The position numbers were made by a program, and so were the translations under genes. Source: Linum tenue (taxonomy: Eukaryota; Streptophyta; Magnoliopsida; Malpighiales; Linaceae). From it: 64,000 nt of DNA. The notes under the pieces were generated by a model. The model did not search any database. It had not been told where the DNA came from and saw nothing but the letters and a program-made list of their open reading frames with translations. The DNA is taken from positions 61,326,679 through 61,390,678 of the forward strand of contig CAMGYJ010000004.1 of NCBI GenBank assembly GCA_946122785.1, written 5' to 3'. Shown piece after piece: positions 1 to 11,031 of the stretch; the stretch's first letter is position 1, and the number at the start of each line of letters is the position of its first letter.

Positions 1-832
1 GCTTGAGAGCTCCTCCAACGTGGGCCCTGCTTCCCGCCTCACATCACCAATTTCCTTGTGAGGCTTGTACAACGTGCTGCTGCTCTCATCACTGACATCT
101 TTCCCACTGCTGGCTCTGCAGATGCTGGTAGTCTTTCTGCTCCTAGTGTTCGTTCTTGCTTCTTCATTGTTGTAAAGCTCTCTTTGGCCTCTGCTCCTAG
201 TGTCTCTTTGGCCTCCAACAGGTCGAGATGGAAAGGTGCATGGTTGTTGTTACTCTAGCCACTGTCCAAATCTGTTCCAAACTCGAGCGAGTCATTTGAA
301 GTAGTACTGGAAGTCTCATGATCATAACCAGTGGAATCTACTACTACCACTGAATCCTTCTCATCAACAGCAGAAGATGGCATAAAGAAGTCTGGCTCTT
401 GTTCCTTACCACTTGAGGTGTCTAAGTGTTTAGCATTAGAGTGTGAAACAATTTTCACTCCATGATAGAACCATTAGAGTATGAAGACATCTGTTTAAGA
501 GGCTGAGTCCGAGATGTGGAGCAGGAGCTTAATGGAGGGCTGCTGGGACTCTTGGAATCCATGATTTCTTGCTGGTCTTTGTGCACAGGCCAACTCCTCC
601 ATCATCAACCATGAACTCCTTGGAAAGCTTAGCAGTAACTCAGAACCAGAATTGCAACAACAACACAAAGGGGCTGATTGATTATATAAGATGGCAGAGC
701 TTGCAGACAAAAAGCATATGCTGAGAAGTTCAAAAGAACAAACTGCAAACGACTAATTGTGCCCATTCATTCACTCCCACCCCGCAAAAACAAATGAAGG
801 GAACGTCACAATTTCTAGGAATCTCGTACCAT

Positions 833-948
833 ACAAAAATCAAGTAGGGACAAAACAAAACCTTCGATCTAATATAAGATTTTCTTGTTGACAAAAATCA
901 AGTAGGGACAAAACAAAACCTTCGATCTAATATAAGATTTTCTTGTTG
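833..948. repeat. 58-bp perfect tandem duplication
   Basis: Bases 833-890 and 891-948 read the same. The unit starts ACAAAAATCAAGTAGGGACA. The identity suggests a recent slippage or unequal-crossover event. Confidence 0.9.
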
Positions 949-1016
949 ACAGTACGAAATCAAAACATACCGATAATTCTGTGGCCATTGCCAAGAAGTG
1001 AAAGTCCCCGCAAAAT

Positions 1017-1205
1017 CAGTCCATAGCTCGTGATCGTCTTCTTTTCCTTCTCCTTCTCTGTGTTTTCTTTTGCAACTTTTTCTGCTGCTTTTCTTCCACC
1101 ACCAAGAGAAATAAAGTCCATAGCTCATTGAGCATTTCTTTTCCTTTTCCTTCTATGTGTTCTCCTTTTCAACTTCTCCGCTTCTTCTTCTACCAACAAA
1201 ACAAA
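1017..1205. repeat. Diverged tandem duplication, about 97-bp unit
   Basis: The segment starting AGTCCATAGCTC near 1018 recurs from 1115. Both copies continue into similar pyrimidine-rich sequence containing CTTTTCCTTCT and TGTGTT. The copies have diverged by substitutions and small indels, so this is older than the neighbouring 58-bp duplication. Confidence 0.6.
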
Positions 1206-1876
1206 GAGAGAGGTGGGGAATGAGGTGGGGAAACGCTTACAGGGGGGAGAAATATTCCGCGATGCCGCTGTGTCTGACGGATCGCCTTCCTTCTCGTCAC
1301 CTTCCTTCTGACCGTGCTCCTCCTGTTCCAAATCGATCATGTCTTCCTCTGCTTTTAGGTTCCCGATGGCCAACATCAAGGGTAAATTTTGGGGCTTACT
1401 TTGCAAGAGAGAAGGAGGGAATCATGGAGGGGGGAAGATGGGGAAGCATCTGCCTCCATTCAAATACAATCAAAGCCGAAAGGAGGAGCAGAGTGAAAGG
1501 GTGAGAATGAGGTTGGAAGGCTGAAATCAGAGAGGAGAAAAGCTCCGCTTAAAAAAAAAAAGAGGGGAGAAAAGTACGGTAGGTCGCTGCTTCCATACGC
1601 TACCGCCCATGTCTACTACAGTGCTAGTCGTACTCCTCTCAGAGAGAGACTGCTCTGCTTCTCTGCCTCCATCTTCTCGGTTTGAGCTTTAGCTCATAAT
1701 GAGTCCTCTCTCTATTGGAACCATGAGTGAATATAAGTACAAATTTTCAAGCTAGTCAATTCACGTACGGAAAGAATGAGCCGAATCGACCAAAAGGAGG
1801 CGGTGGAAGGGCGGTGATTTGAGAGAGGCAAGGTGGCCGGAGCTGGCAGACAGCAACGTTCGTTGCAGAGGCCAGA

Positions 1877-1976
1877 GGGCTAAGAAGAACCATAATTTCC
1901 TTTTCAGTAAACGGCAAAGAATGAAAGGGCTAAGAAGAACCATAATTTCCTTTTCAGTAAACGACAAAGAATGAAA
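1877..1976. repeat. 50-bp tandem duplication
   Basis: Bases 1877-1926 and 1927-1976 are two copies of a unit starting GGGCTAAGAAGAACC. They differ by one base (ACGGCAAAG versus ACGACAAAG). Confidence 0.9.
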
Positions 1977-2656
1977 CAGTAAATGGATGTTTGGGGCAAT
2001 AAAGTGTAGTCCGCTATTATATATAAGATAATTCTATACTAAATCACCATATAAGAACACATTATTTACATCAATTTCATGTAAATGACAACTCTTAACT
2101 ATCAAGTCGTGACGTCCCAGCCTTGAAGATTGGTGGTCTTGACGATCAGGAGAGACTGGTGCTTTGTAGAAGAAAGGGAGGAAGGAGAAGGGAAAAAACA
2201 AAATGGGAGAGGAGAAGAGGAAAGAGAGGGAGAAGAAGAGATATGTTATAGCAATGTTTTAGAAACCGTATCGTGTCGGTTGTTCTGACTGAAAAATACT
2301 GGATATTGAACCCTGATTGGTAGGTGGTTTTAGTGGTACAAAATCGTTGAACTATTGTTAAATCACGGTTTTAGCACAAAAAAATACCCTACCATTAAGA
2401 TGTCTGGTATAACCCCTAGTACGGTTTCATTCCACGGTGAAGTGCGGTTTATTTATACTCGGTACTAGCAAATTAGAAATTGGTTATTGTAGTCCTTCAT
2501 TCTTACCGTCTAGCTTATACAATCCAATTATGTGACTTCTAAAATTGGACAACCAACGAACAAATAGTTTGAAAAAGTTCATAAACATCCCACTACTACT
2601 ACTACTACTAAGTAGCATTAGTACTATTCAGCTCCCCACAAATTCATCCGTTTGCA
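1977..2656. other. Intergenic, no gene seen
   Basis: AT-rich sequence with a purine-rich patch near 2160-2240 and a short (ACT)n microsatellite at about 2592-2610. I see no coding exon, RNA gene or clear transposon terminus. Confidence 0.5.
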
Positions 2657-2800
2657 TCAAACCCTAAAAATATGAACATTAAGAACACTTTCTTCCTCAT
2701 CGACGAGCTCAAACAAACACACAGCTCCCTCCATCAATTTATTCCCCGAGCGAAACTTAGCCCACCCTCTGATTTACAAGGTGTCAAACCTCCGCCATAC
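2657..2800 (-). pseudogene. Relic of a B3-domain last exon
   Basis: On the minus strand this matches the final exon of the REM gene at 4612-6030. It has the B3 C-terminal signature: GWAKFRSGNKL, then EGAVCLFELVDEEE, then a VHIFRV-like ending and a stop at 2657. Just upstream, where the intact gene reads YIRGW, a TAA stop (2774-2776) breaks the frame. No upstream exons with a start are visible, although flanking sequence up to about 2960 still resembles the intron region of the intact gene. It is a truncated, dead duplicate. Similarity is obvious by eye. Confidence 0.8.
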
Positions 2801-3046
2801 GATGGGTTGCCTGCACCCGCCGCCGGGACCCTGAACAGAGTCTAAATGTAACGAGCAGCTGAAAACAGAGGAAATCAGGCACGAATTTGGTTGCTCTGTC
2901 TGGAGAGAGCAGTTCCGTTTCTTTGGTTCGAGAAAGCTTCTTAATTTTTTTTACCGACGGCGGCGACGATTCCCGGTCTCCGCTTATTTCTAATTAAGTG
3001 TGACTTATTCCCCACGAAAACGGGAATATTTTAGGGTTTTTGCTCC

Positions 3047-3054
3047 TATAAATA
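3047..3054 (+). promoter_or_regulatory. TATA box, possibly of an LTR remnant
   Basis: TATAAATA lies within CTCCTATAAATAGAGC, followed by a leader-like stretch rich in AGAGAG without long open frames. No gene starts downstream before the LINE insertion at 3383. The texture resembles a retrotransposon LTR promoter, but I cannot define TG...CA ends, so this is only a candidate. Confidence 0.35.
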
Positions 3055-3367
3055 GAGCAATCCCCAGACCCACTAAACACACAATTAAAGAGCAGAAACA
3101 CGAAAGAGAGTGTATTAAGAGAGCTCTGGTTTTCGCACAAAACCGCCGAGCACCTAGACGAGCTGTTTTATCATAGAGACGACCGGCTAATAGTCTGTCG
3201 CGCGCAACGAGGGCAGTGTCGCGAACGGGTTAAAGAGAGCGACCTAGTCCGCGACTCAGCTCCAGATCGGTAACCCTAATTTTTATGTTCGGTTTCTAAT
3301 AGTTTTGTGGAGCATGTGGGCTCACACGTATAATAAGCTGTAATCCGAATAACTATACTTTGTATGC

Positions 3368-3650
3368 TAGTCCACGTAGCTCTTTTTTTTTTTTTTACCA
3401 ATAGATCACTTGTATTACCAAGGCAAAAAGATAGCAAAGTTTACAACCCAAGTTCAAACCACTGTTCAAAATCAAAACTATCTACAGACGCAGGCAACAA
3501 GGGAAGGGTCTTCCTGGCCACATCATGGGCCACCCAGTTGTTACTTCTGCCAACAAACGAAATTCCAAAGCTTCGATACTGCTGTCTAAGGCTCAAAATC
3601 TCCACCAATATCCTTCCACCCTTCACATCACTTCATAGTCCACGTAGCTC
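3368..3650 (-). mobile_element. 5'-truncated LINE tail with 15-bp target duplication
   Basis: A perfect 15-bp direct repeat, TAGTCCACGTAGCTC, flanks the insert at 3368-3382 and 3636-3650. The insert runs minus strand: its poly(A) tail appears as a T run at 3383-3396, and its coding part (3626-3441) reads FVGRSNNWVAHDVARKTLPL, the end of the RNase H domain of plant LINEs. The same motif occurs in the longer LINE at 59.1 kb (FVGRRSNRVAHLVARKALSL). Strong 5' truncation plus an intact target duplication is the classic product of target-primed reverse transcription. Confidence 0.9.
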
Positions 3651-3757
3651 CATTGCACAATATGTGTAATTTTTTTTTCCAAAATTTCCAAAATATTTGG
3701 GTAATTCACCAATCTCCTTTGTTGTGCTTGACATTTTAATATTTTATCCATCCCCTA

Positions 3758-4300
3758 TAGGGATGGCAAAAATATCCGTAACCGTGGATATCCGCCCGAA
3801 TCCGGCCTAGTCGGGTAGGGTAAAGCACAAACCCGAAGGACATTTAGTGGGTACGGGTAAAACCCGAACCTGAATATTACGGGTAATGAGTGGGCATGGA
3901 TTTCTCACTATCCGACCCGAACCCGCCCGATTATACACATGCATATGTATTTTGTCTAGAAATAATCATTATTTTTCTCTAACATATTTTATATTTAGCA
4001 TATAAATATAACATTTTCATGAAATTGTGTTGTTTTTAGTTAATTTTCTTCATTCTAGTGAATTTTTGTCGTACTTTTTTCTTAATATAAGAATACGTGT
4101 GAATGTTAACATATTGGTTGGAGTTATGAAGAGAAATTAATATCCATGAATAACCGTGGATACCCGAAACCCGAACGGGTATGTGCATGATTTTGATTTT
4201 CTACCCGTTTCACATGTGGGTATGGGTAAAACCCGAAGTACTTTGGGTAGGGTAACGGATATGCACTATCCGCCCCCGACCCGACCCATTGCCATCCCTA
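3758..4300. mobile_element. Non-autonomous hAT-type element (MITE-like)
   Basis: The 12-bp terminal inverted repeats are TAGGGATGGCAA (3758-3769) and its complement (4289-4300). They are flanked by an 8-bp duplication ATCCCCTA at 3750-3757 and 4301-4308. Eight-base duplications and TAGGG-type termini fit the hAT superfamily. Both subterminal regions are dense in ACCCG/CGGGT and GGATATCC-like motifs, probably transposase-binding repeats, around an AT-rich core. There is no transposase, so mobility would depend on an autonomous relative. Confidence 0.9.
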
Positions 4301-4308
4301 ATCCCCTA

Positions 4309-4611
4309 TTTATTATTCACATCTTACTTTTCAAGAAGCTTTCCTTGAGATCGACATTGTTGCTGGCCTACTAGGCTTCTGATGGTGAGACTGAGACCTC
4401 ATCGGATAAAACATCAACATGAACATGAACAATTAATATTAGACACATCTACTCAGGCACAAACTGTTCTGGAAGCAAGCTAGCTAAAATAATTAGTACA
4501 ACCTATCACAAGATCCAATTTAGTGCACAAATACATATTGGATAGAATCTAACACAGACATCTATGAAACTAGGAAGAAAATTACAACACATTAGGCACA
4601 TTCCCACAACA
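4309..4611. other. 3' flank of the B3 gene
   Basis: About 300 bp without a gene. It probably holds the 3' UTR of the minus-strand B3 gene ending at 4612. No other structure was seen. Confidence 0.4.
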
Positions 4612-6030
4612 TCAAGCTCTAAACATGTAGACATGGAAAACTTTCTCCTCCTGATCGACGAGCTCGAATAAGCACACATCTCCCTCCGCCAAGTTATTGT
4701 CCGATCGGAACTCCGGCCACCCTCTGATATACAATACGCTAAACCGCGGCTTGGTTATGGCGGCATAAGCACGCCATTCACCCACAAATCTCGTCTTCCC
4801 CTCGTAAGCACACAGCGTGACTCTTTCTCGATCTCCAGAAAAGTAGCTCTTGGCGAACTTACTGGGCATGTACTACACACATCAAGAACAAACAAAACAA
4901 AAAAACTCAGAACATGAAACAAACATTAACCCAAATAGATCTAATCAATGGCGCGAGACTTACCAGGACTCCACCCGTGCAAACATGGAAATTCCTCATG
5001 ACGATGAGCACAGAAGGGTTCCTCGGCTCGCAATCCATGGCTTTCTCCATACCTCTCTTGCTCCCTGGGGACAACCCGTCGAAGCTGCAGCTTAACTTGG
5101 TTGACGTCACAATCCTCGATGCCATCAGCCGCCACCACAAATGCCCATCCGGCCCAGCCAGTCGCCCCGCCGCCGTGAGAGGGCGGTTTGGTTGTTGCAG
5201 GCGCCGGGAACCTGACACACAGATCATGAAAACTATAATTATCAGGTGGGCTCTGTTTCTTTGTTCGGAAAAGCTCGTTCATTTTTTATTTTTTTTTACC
5301 TGAAGCAGTTCCGGCAGCTCGAATTTTCACTCCGGTGAGTTTCCGGCGAGAGCTTGAAGGCCCGGTTGTCTCTACCTGTTTCTCTTTCCAAATACGGCCA
5401 CGACCCAACCGCTCGTCACTGTCAGATTCGGAATCGCTGATTTCTTCTTCTTCGACTTCGTCTTCAGTGGGCTCATCATCGTCGCTGTCGTCTTCTTCTT
5501 CATCGCCGGGAGAAACCTGAGATTCGGGGTTCGGATAGACGACCTGGCAGGCGGTCAGGTCGCAAATGACAACGTCGAAACCGGAGGAGCCGTCGTACTT
5601 GAAAATGAGCAGATGGCGGGCGATGATGGAGTAGAAGCAGAGGAAATCTCCGAATCCAGAGTCGAACCACACTCTGTTCGGGTTTCGCCGTTCTTTTGTC
5701 AACCCGACCCGCCAAACTCTGCCGTTTGGCCCTCTCAGCGTCGCCACGTTTGGGAGCTTGGCCTTGAAAGTGATTGTAAACTTCTCCGGAAGCATCTGTC
5801 GCGTCCATGGAAACAGAACAGGAAAAAAAAAAAAAAAACAGAGCACAAAATCAGGTGAAGGATTTGCTTGAAAGATTCAACAAAATAGACTGATTTTTTC
5901 CCTTTTGTGGAAAAAGGGGGCTTACCGTTTTCTTGTTTTGGACGGCTTCCGGCGTGATCACCTTGAAGAAGTACTCGAACGGCGGGAGGAACTCGTCGGT
6001 GAAGCTCCGAGTGTTGCCACTGGCAGCCAT
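4612..6030 (-). CDS. REM-type transcription factor with two B3 domains
   Basis: Predicted nuclear DNA-binding protein of 369 residues. Exons: 6030-5926, 5795-5300, 5211-4964 and 4872-4612; all junctions are GT/AG and in phase. The start is the only ATG that opens directly into a B3 fold (PPFEYFFKVITPE). The first B3 domain spans about residues 18-121 (MLPEKFTITF, GPNGRVWRVGL, LIFKYDGSSGFDVVICDL). A strongly acidic linker covers about 132-163. The second B3 domain covers about 264-369 (NPSVLIVMRNF, YMPSKFAKSYF, GWPEFRSDNN, EGDVCLFEL). REM proteins act in flowering and reproductive development, and many bind DNA with low sequence specificity. It lies tail-to-head with the VRN1-like gene and next to two dead B3 fragments, so it belongs to a tandem family. 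Target genes cannot be inferred. Confidence 0.88.
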
Positions 6031-6689
6031 GATTCCTTGAGGGTAAGGTTTCCCTAGATTGATCAGAAAAAGATGGGCTTTGGAGCAGACTAAAGAGAAA
6101 AGCTCTCTTCTTAGCTGTGGATGAGATTATGGGCTTATGGGGATTGGGGAGGAGGGTTTCTTTGTTGTTCTGGAGCTATGCAGGGTTCTGACCCATCAGA
6201 GCTTTGAATATGGGCTAATGCAGTGTTGGTAGCTAGCTAGCTAGTATTCCAGTTTGGGAAAAGTTTTAAGTTATGCTTTATGGAGTTTGCTGCTTTCTTA
6301 TCACTATGTTAGAAATGTAGGAATTCAGAATTTGTTTGCAAGGAAAGGGAAACCAGAGATGTGTTGACAGGATCAAATCTCTGGTTTGCAGGCACAGAGT
6401 CGAAAATGTGTAATTGCTCTGTTTCCCCCCCTGGCTTTTTTGGCTTCTTGAAATGATGACTTGCGCTCATTTACAGAGTGAAGATTGAAAAGTAAGGCTA
6501 TGATCCAACGGTTCTCTTCTTGAGTAACCTTCATTTACCCACTCGATTCTACCCATCTCTGAAACTTAATCAGACGAAATCACTTCTGCCATGATTGATG
6601 AAGCCATTTCACCACTCAAACCTCTCATCCCAGCTTTCCTTATTTGGCCCTTTCTGATGCTGTGATGCATCCTTCAGTAAAAAAAAGGC
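6031..6689. other. Upstream region of the B3 gene
   Basis: Likely promoter and 5' leader of the minus-strand REM gene. Contains a GCTAGCTAGCTAG palindromic stretch near 6232-6244. No coding exon or other structure was seen. Confidence 0.4.
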
Positions 6690-6840
6690 CACTCTACTTT
6701 TTACCCCAAATATGATCACTTTGAAGACAACGTTGGTCGCATCAAACCAGCTTGAAGATGCAGACATCTCCTTCTTCCAACTTGTTTTCCCTTACAAACT
6801 GCAACCACCCTTTGGTTAGCTTTGCTTTGGTCGTCCAGTG
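6690..6840 (-). pseudogene. Second relic of a B3 last exon
   Basis: Minus-strand translation gives [20 protein letters not shown] followed by [11 protein letters not shown], the C-terminal half of a B3 domain. A TGA then interrupts the frame, and a one-base shift restores VVFKVIIFGV. The rest of the domain and all upstream exons are missing. It lies between the REM gene and the VRN1-like gene and marks a further lost member of the tandem B3 cluster. Confidence 0.75.
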
Positions 6841-7456
6841 TTGACCTGGATTAATATATCGAGACTAAAAGAAGACTATTACGACTTTCCAATGGACCAA
6901 AAGGATTCGAGACTAAAACAAGACTCAAATTTTACATCTGGAATGGACGCCTAATCGTGAGTTCAATACTCACGACTCCCTGTGAAAGTCTTACAATGAT
7001 CTATGCATCGAGACAGAGAACAACGCAGAAGCAGGGTAGAAACCGGAAAAGCAGAACACAAAGATCTGGCGAACAAACCATGCATACACCCTAAAGAGCA
7101 TGGAATTGGAATCAAACATAGCAATCTGAAAAGGAACCAGAGCTGCCACACAAAGATCTGATGGTTCTGGTCCAGCTTGATACCTTCTTGATTGGAGCAG
7201 TCTATTTACAGCCCTATCAAACCCACGGAAAAAAAAATGCCGTGCACAAAGCACCCTAAATTAACAAATGAAGAAGCTTCCAGCTAATTTGCAGATGCGT
7301 TTTCTTTTTTTTTATAGACAATCATCAACAGCATTGCAATGTGCCAGCAGAGAGACTTCCATGACAGATCATCAACAGCAACGCGAAAGAGACGAAGTTC
7401 TCACCAGTTCCAGCCTTCCTAATCTATGCTATGATGTGGATCCCCAGCTTTAAGTT
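6841..7456. other. 3' flank of the VRN1-like gene
   Basis: No gene seen. It probably includes the 3' UTR of the minus-strand VRN1-like gene. The open frames here have no recognisable domain. Confidence 0.4.
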
Positions 7457-10293
7457 CTAGTGCCTCGACGGAGCAGGAGCAGATCGATGGTGGTTGAGAT
7501 AGTTGCCAGCAGTGTCTGTGACTCGGAACACAGTTATTTTCAGCACAACATCCCTCGATTTCATCAGCTCAAAGACGCACACATCTCCTTCCCCTATGTT
7601 GTTCTCCAAGGTGAACTCGTACCATCCCTGGCTCAGTTTAGCTCTCCCTCCTCTATAAAGACATCGAACAGGCCACTGCTTCCCATCAGTAAACTGAAGC
7701 TTGATGAATCCCGAAACTCCATTGAGATGCTTCTCCGCAAAGCCGGATGGTAGATACTGAAAACGAGAAAACCCATCAGTTGCGTCTCTAGTCGATAAAA
7801 AAACCAGTTTACCAATCATGTACTCATTTCAATGATTTTTCAAACACACATGAACTTGCTACTATTTGCTCTACTTCTCAAATAGGAACCAGCAAACCGA
7901 GGATAAAGACAGCTGACAGAAGCAGGGAGCTTATCAGTTTCAAGTGGCTCACCATAATGCAACCTCTGTATAAATAAGACGGTCGCAACACAACCCTGCA
8001 GAAAGGATTTTCTGGTTCAAATGTTTTGGCTGCATTTATTGCTCTTTCCCTTTCTTCAGCCGTCACAGTTCTCTTCCTCGCCGAGGCACTTTCATAGAAT
8101 CTGAGGCGCATATCTCCATCTTCTTGGGATTTTAGGGCAGAGGGCTGTTGTTGTTCATCTGCATCTTTTTGTTTTAAGAGCCGAAATTAATTGCAATTCC
8201 AAACCAAAGAATAGCTCAAATAAGGGGTGAATTCCCTGAACTTACTTGGATCAGGCTTTATCCTTTTTCTTCCACGTTTCTTGGGAACTTTTACTGGTGG
8301 TGGTGGTGGTGCATCTGAAGCATTTCGTTGATCAAATGCATTAAACTGAAGATTCCCATCGCTAGCAGGCTGAGTTGCTGGTTGCGGAACATTCGTTACT
8401 CTGGTCAAATGCGGATTTGCTTCACACATCGAGTTAGTAGATCAGAGTTATGTTGCAGTCAGAAAGTATTGCTTATTTATGAATGTATCTAGTGGAAAGA
8501 GCTAACCTTTCATTGTGTAGGGAACTTGGTAGACCGGCAAGGGATTCAAGTACTCGGCAGAGTCCTCATCTTCCAAATCATCAAATAGAAGGCATCTTTT
8601 CCCACTGAGAGTGTTAGTTTGATAGTTTATCTCAGAAGCAGACAAATTGAATATATGAACATTGAAGATTGCATTTCCTTCATATCTGAAAATCAGCATG
8701 TAGCCAACACGAATCTTGTAACTCTCGACAAAATCATGCCACCCATCGTGAAACCAAAACTTATCATCAGCTTTTACTATTCCTATACGCCACACATGAC
8801 CATCCGGAACAGTCAGCCTGACAAGTGGAGTGAGGTCATTTGCAAATTTCTTGATAAAGTTATCTGGGATCCTCTGCATGCAGCTAAGTTAAGTTAGGAT
8901 AAATTCTTTCCTATGCATATTCCAAGAAGAAATATTTTATGAAGACACAGAACAAAGGATAATCAGTTGTCAACTCTGATCAACACACTCCAGGAAAATG
9001 GTGTTCGAGTTGCAGGGAAGTCAAATGAAAAGGAATGGAAGAGTAGAATGAAGGACGTAGAGTAACGCACCCAAAAACACGGAGCTAATATTATCATAAC
9101 ATCAATGTGATGAAAAACTGCAAGAGAAAAAGCTTTTGAAGAATGATGGATGAATTCTAGCATAAGAATCAATCCTCAGTTCTTGCTATACTGATCAAAA
9201 TACTAAAATTGCACCTAACTCTCATGTCACGAAAATATGCAACATGGAACAGGTACGCTGATAGCTGCAGTTTAGATATGTAATACACAGTGAGGAACGG
9301 ATACTCCCATGTAACATAATATCCCTATATGCTATGTTTGTACCCATTTAATGACAGGAAAAAAAATTGCAATTTTAGGGGATCCAAACCCATTTGGGAC
9401 CAGAGAACAAGACGATACTATTCCAATGCTAATTATTAATGGATTTCTACAATCCTGGAAGAGAAGCTGAAACACAAATATTGTATAAACCATTTAAGAT
9501 GCGAAATTGCAGAGTCGCATATACAACATATGCAGTCCTGTTTCTTATCTGATGTTGAGCCGTTTACACCTAACCATTGCTCATGATCTTCAGCTACAAT
9601 TTTACGAAAATGTCGACATTAACAAATTTTTAAATGAAACAGCAATCCAAGCGAGTGATAGCAGATTATGAAGTCAAGAAAGAAACTTTCACATTATTTC
9701 TCCATTCTTAACTGATACGTTTTTACTATAAGCAGTGGTGAACGTACACACAGGCTAAATTCACTTCAACAAAGCTATCAATTCGACTGAGGAAATGTTC
9801 TCCGTATTCCAGAATGGCAGAAAAAATTAAGAAATTCACAATCCTCTTTGCCTCCCCAACATGCATTGCAGTTAAAAAAAAAAAAACTCAAAAACCCTCT
9901 TCCTATAACATGAAAAGAGCTCACTGAAAACCCTAATTCACAAATCACAGTCTTGTTAACCCCATTTCCACCAATACCATAATTGATGATCGAATTCTCA
10001 CTAATTAGTAGCACAACCACCTCCACCCACCAAAATAAAATTCTGGGTTCCATTTCTCCGAACTCATCAACAATAAAAAAAAAAAAAACCCAAAATTAAA
10101 CAAGCATGTAACAGTCAAACCAGCTATGGGGGAAAAAATCCAATCGCATCGCAGTGTAAAATTCCCAGAACAGAGAATCAGTTCAGAGCAGAAGGGAGAA
10201 ACAATATAAAAAACAAGAGATTGGCGTTACCAGCTTCCTGTCCTGAAGGGTTCTGGGGAGAATTATCTTGTGGAAGTAAGGCCTAGAAGGCAT
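7457..10293 (-). CDS. VRN1-like: VERNALIZATION1-like B3 protein
   Basis: Predicted 369-residue nuclear protein. Exons: 10293-10231, 8873-8507, 8419-8246, 8158-7953 and 7756-7457; intron 1 is 1357 bp. It opens with [20 protein letters not shown], very close to Arabidopsis VRN1. The first B3 is about residues 6-103 ([40 protein letters not shown]). A basic PKKRGRKR patch at about 189-196 is a likely NLS or DNA contact. The block [19 protein letters not shown] leads into the second B3 (about 252-355; [39 protein letters not shown]). In Arabidopsis VRN1 binds DNA non-specifically and helps keep FLC silent after cold; the role here is inferred from similarity. A TACTAAC branch site lies just before exon 3. 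The acceptor of exon 4 could alternatively lie six bases upstream. Orthology needs a tree. Confidence 0.93.
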
Positions 10294-11022
10294 TCTTCAG
10301 TTTGTGGTTTAGCGACTTTTCGGGGTAATTATAGTGAGTGGGATTGACAGAGAGAGAAAGAGAAATGGTCAATCAGATCATGATAGAATGATAAGACCCG
10401 ATTGAAAGAGAAAGGGAAAGAAAAAGAAAGAAATTTTCCTCCGGCGGTCTTCAGATCTATACCACCACCGCCGTCCACCGTCAGCCAGCCACCACCAAAA
10501 CTCTTCTTCTTCCTCCAATTTCTTCTCTTTTTCCTCTCTTCCCTTTCCTTTCCCCCAATCAGCCAAACCCCAGAGCTCGGCTTTCTTCCCGACCTCACTC
10601 CCCACCAACTGCTCGCCTTACAGCTACAGTCAACAGTGCTTTTTAAACCTTAAAATACACAGCTTGACCTAAAAAGTTGAATGAACGAGTTGGGTTTCTC
10701 CCTCATTTCCTGTCCCACTCAGTAACTCACCCCCTTCCGAATCGGATCCCCACCCGGTTCGGCGCAACTCAGTTTGGCTGACTCGGTATGTATTTTTAAT
10801 TATTTTTTCCACCCCCAGACATTTATTTTTGTCCTTGGTTTTGCTTTGTACTTTTCTTCGTGACTTGCACGTGCAAAATGGCATCAAAGGTCGGATGATT
10901 CGGATTGGTGAAACGAATTCCCCAGCGGAGAAACACATTTTTCACTAATCGACAATTCAAAAATGAAAATGATTCTAATTCTAGTATTCTACCAAAAAAA
11001 AAAAAAAATTGCAGCTACCTTC
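10294..11022. other. Upstream region of the VRN1-like gene
   Basis: Promoter and leader of the minus-strand gene. It contains a strongly strand-biased pyrimidine/purine tract (10390-10600). An 83-codon proline- and phenylalanine-rich plus-strand frame across this tract is most likely a composition artefact. Confidence 0.45.
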
Positions 11023-11031
11023 ATCTTTAGA

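Larger units (their letters stand above)
1..1760. other. Unresolved region, possible decayed gene on minus strand
   Basis: No gene is recognised. Several short minus-strand open stretches have coding-like composition: an acidic stretch ending near 1240 just before a GTAAGC donor-like site, a lysine-rich stretch near 1040-1110 and a serine/aspartate-rich stretch at 255-458. Joining them needs unsupported splice choices, and in-frame stops lie between them. The region also holds two tandem duplications. It may be the end of a gene that continues left of the window, or a decayed copy. Confidence 0.2.

Noticed and set aside
1125..1406. 93-codon minus-strand frame rich in Glu and Lys
   Set aside because: It has no recognised domain, a donor-like site lies mid-frame and no coherent gene could be joined from it.
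3364..3669. 101-codon plus-strand frame
   Set aside because: It is antisense to the LINE RNase H fragment and spans both target duplications.
10402..10653. Proline- and phenylalanine-rich plus-strand frame
   Set aside because: It lies over a pyrimidine tract in the promoter of the VRN1-like gene and looks like a composition artefact.
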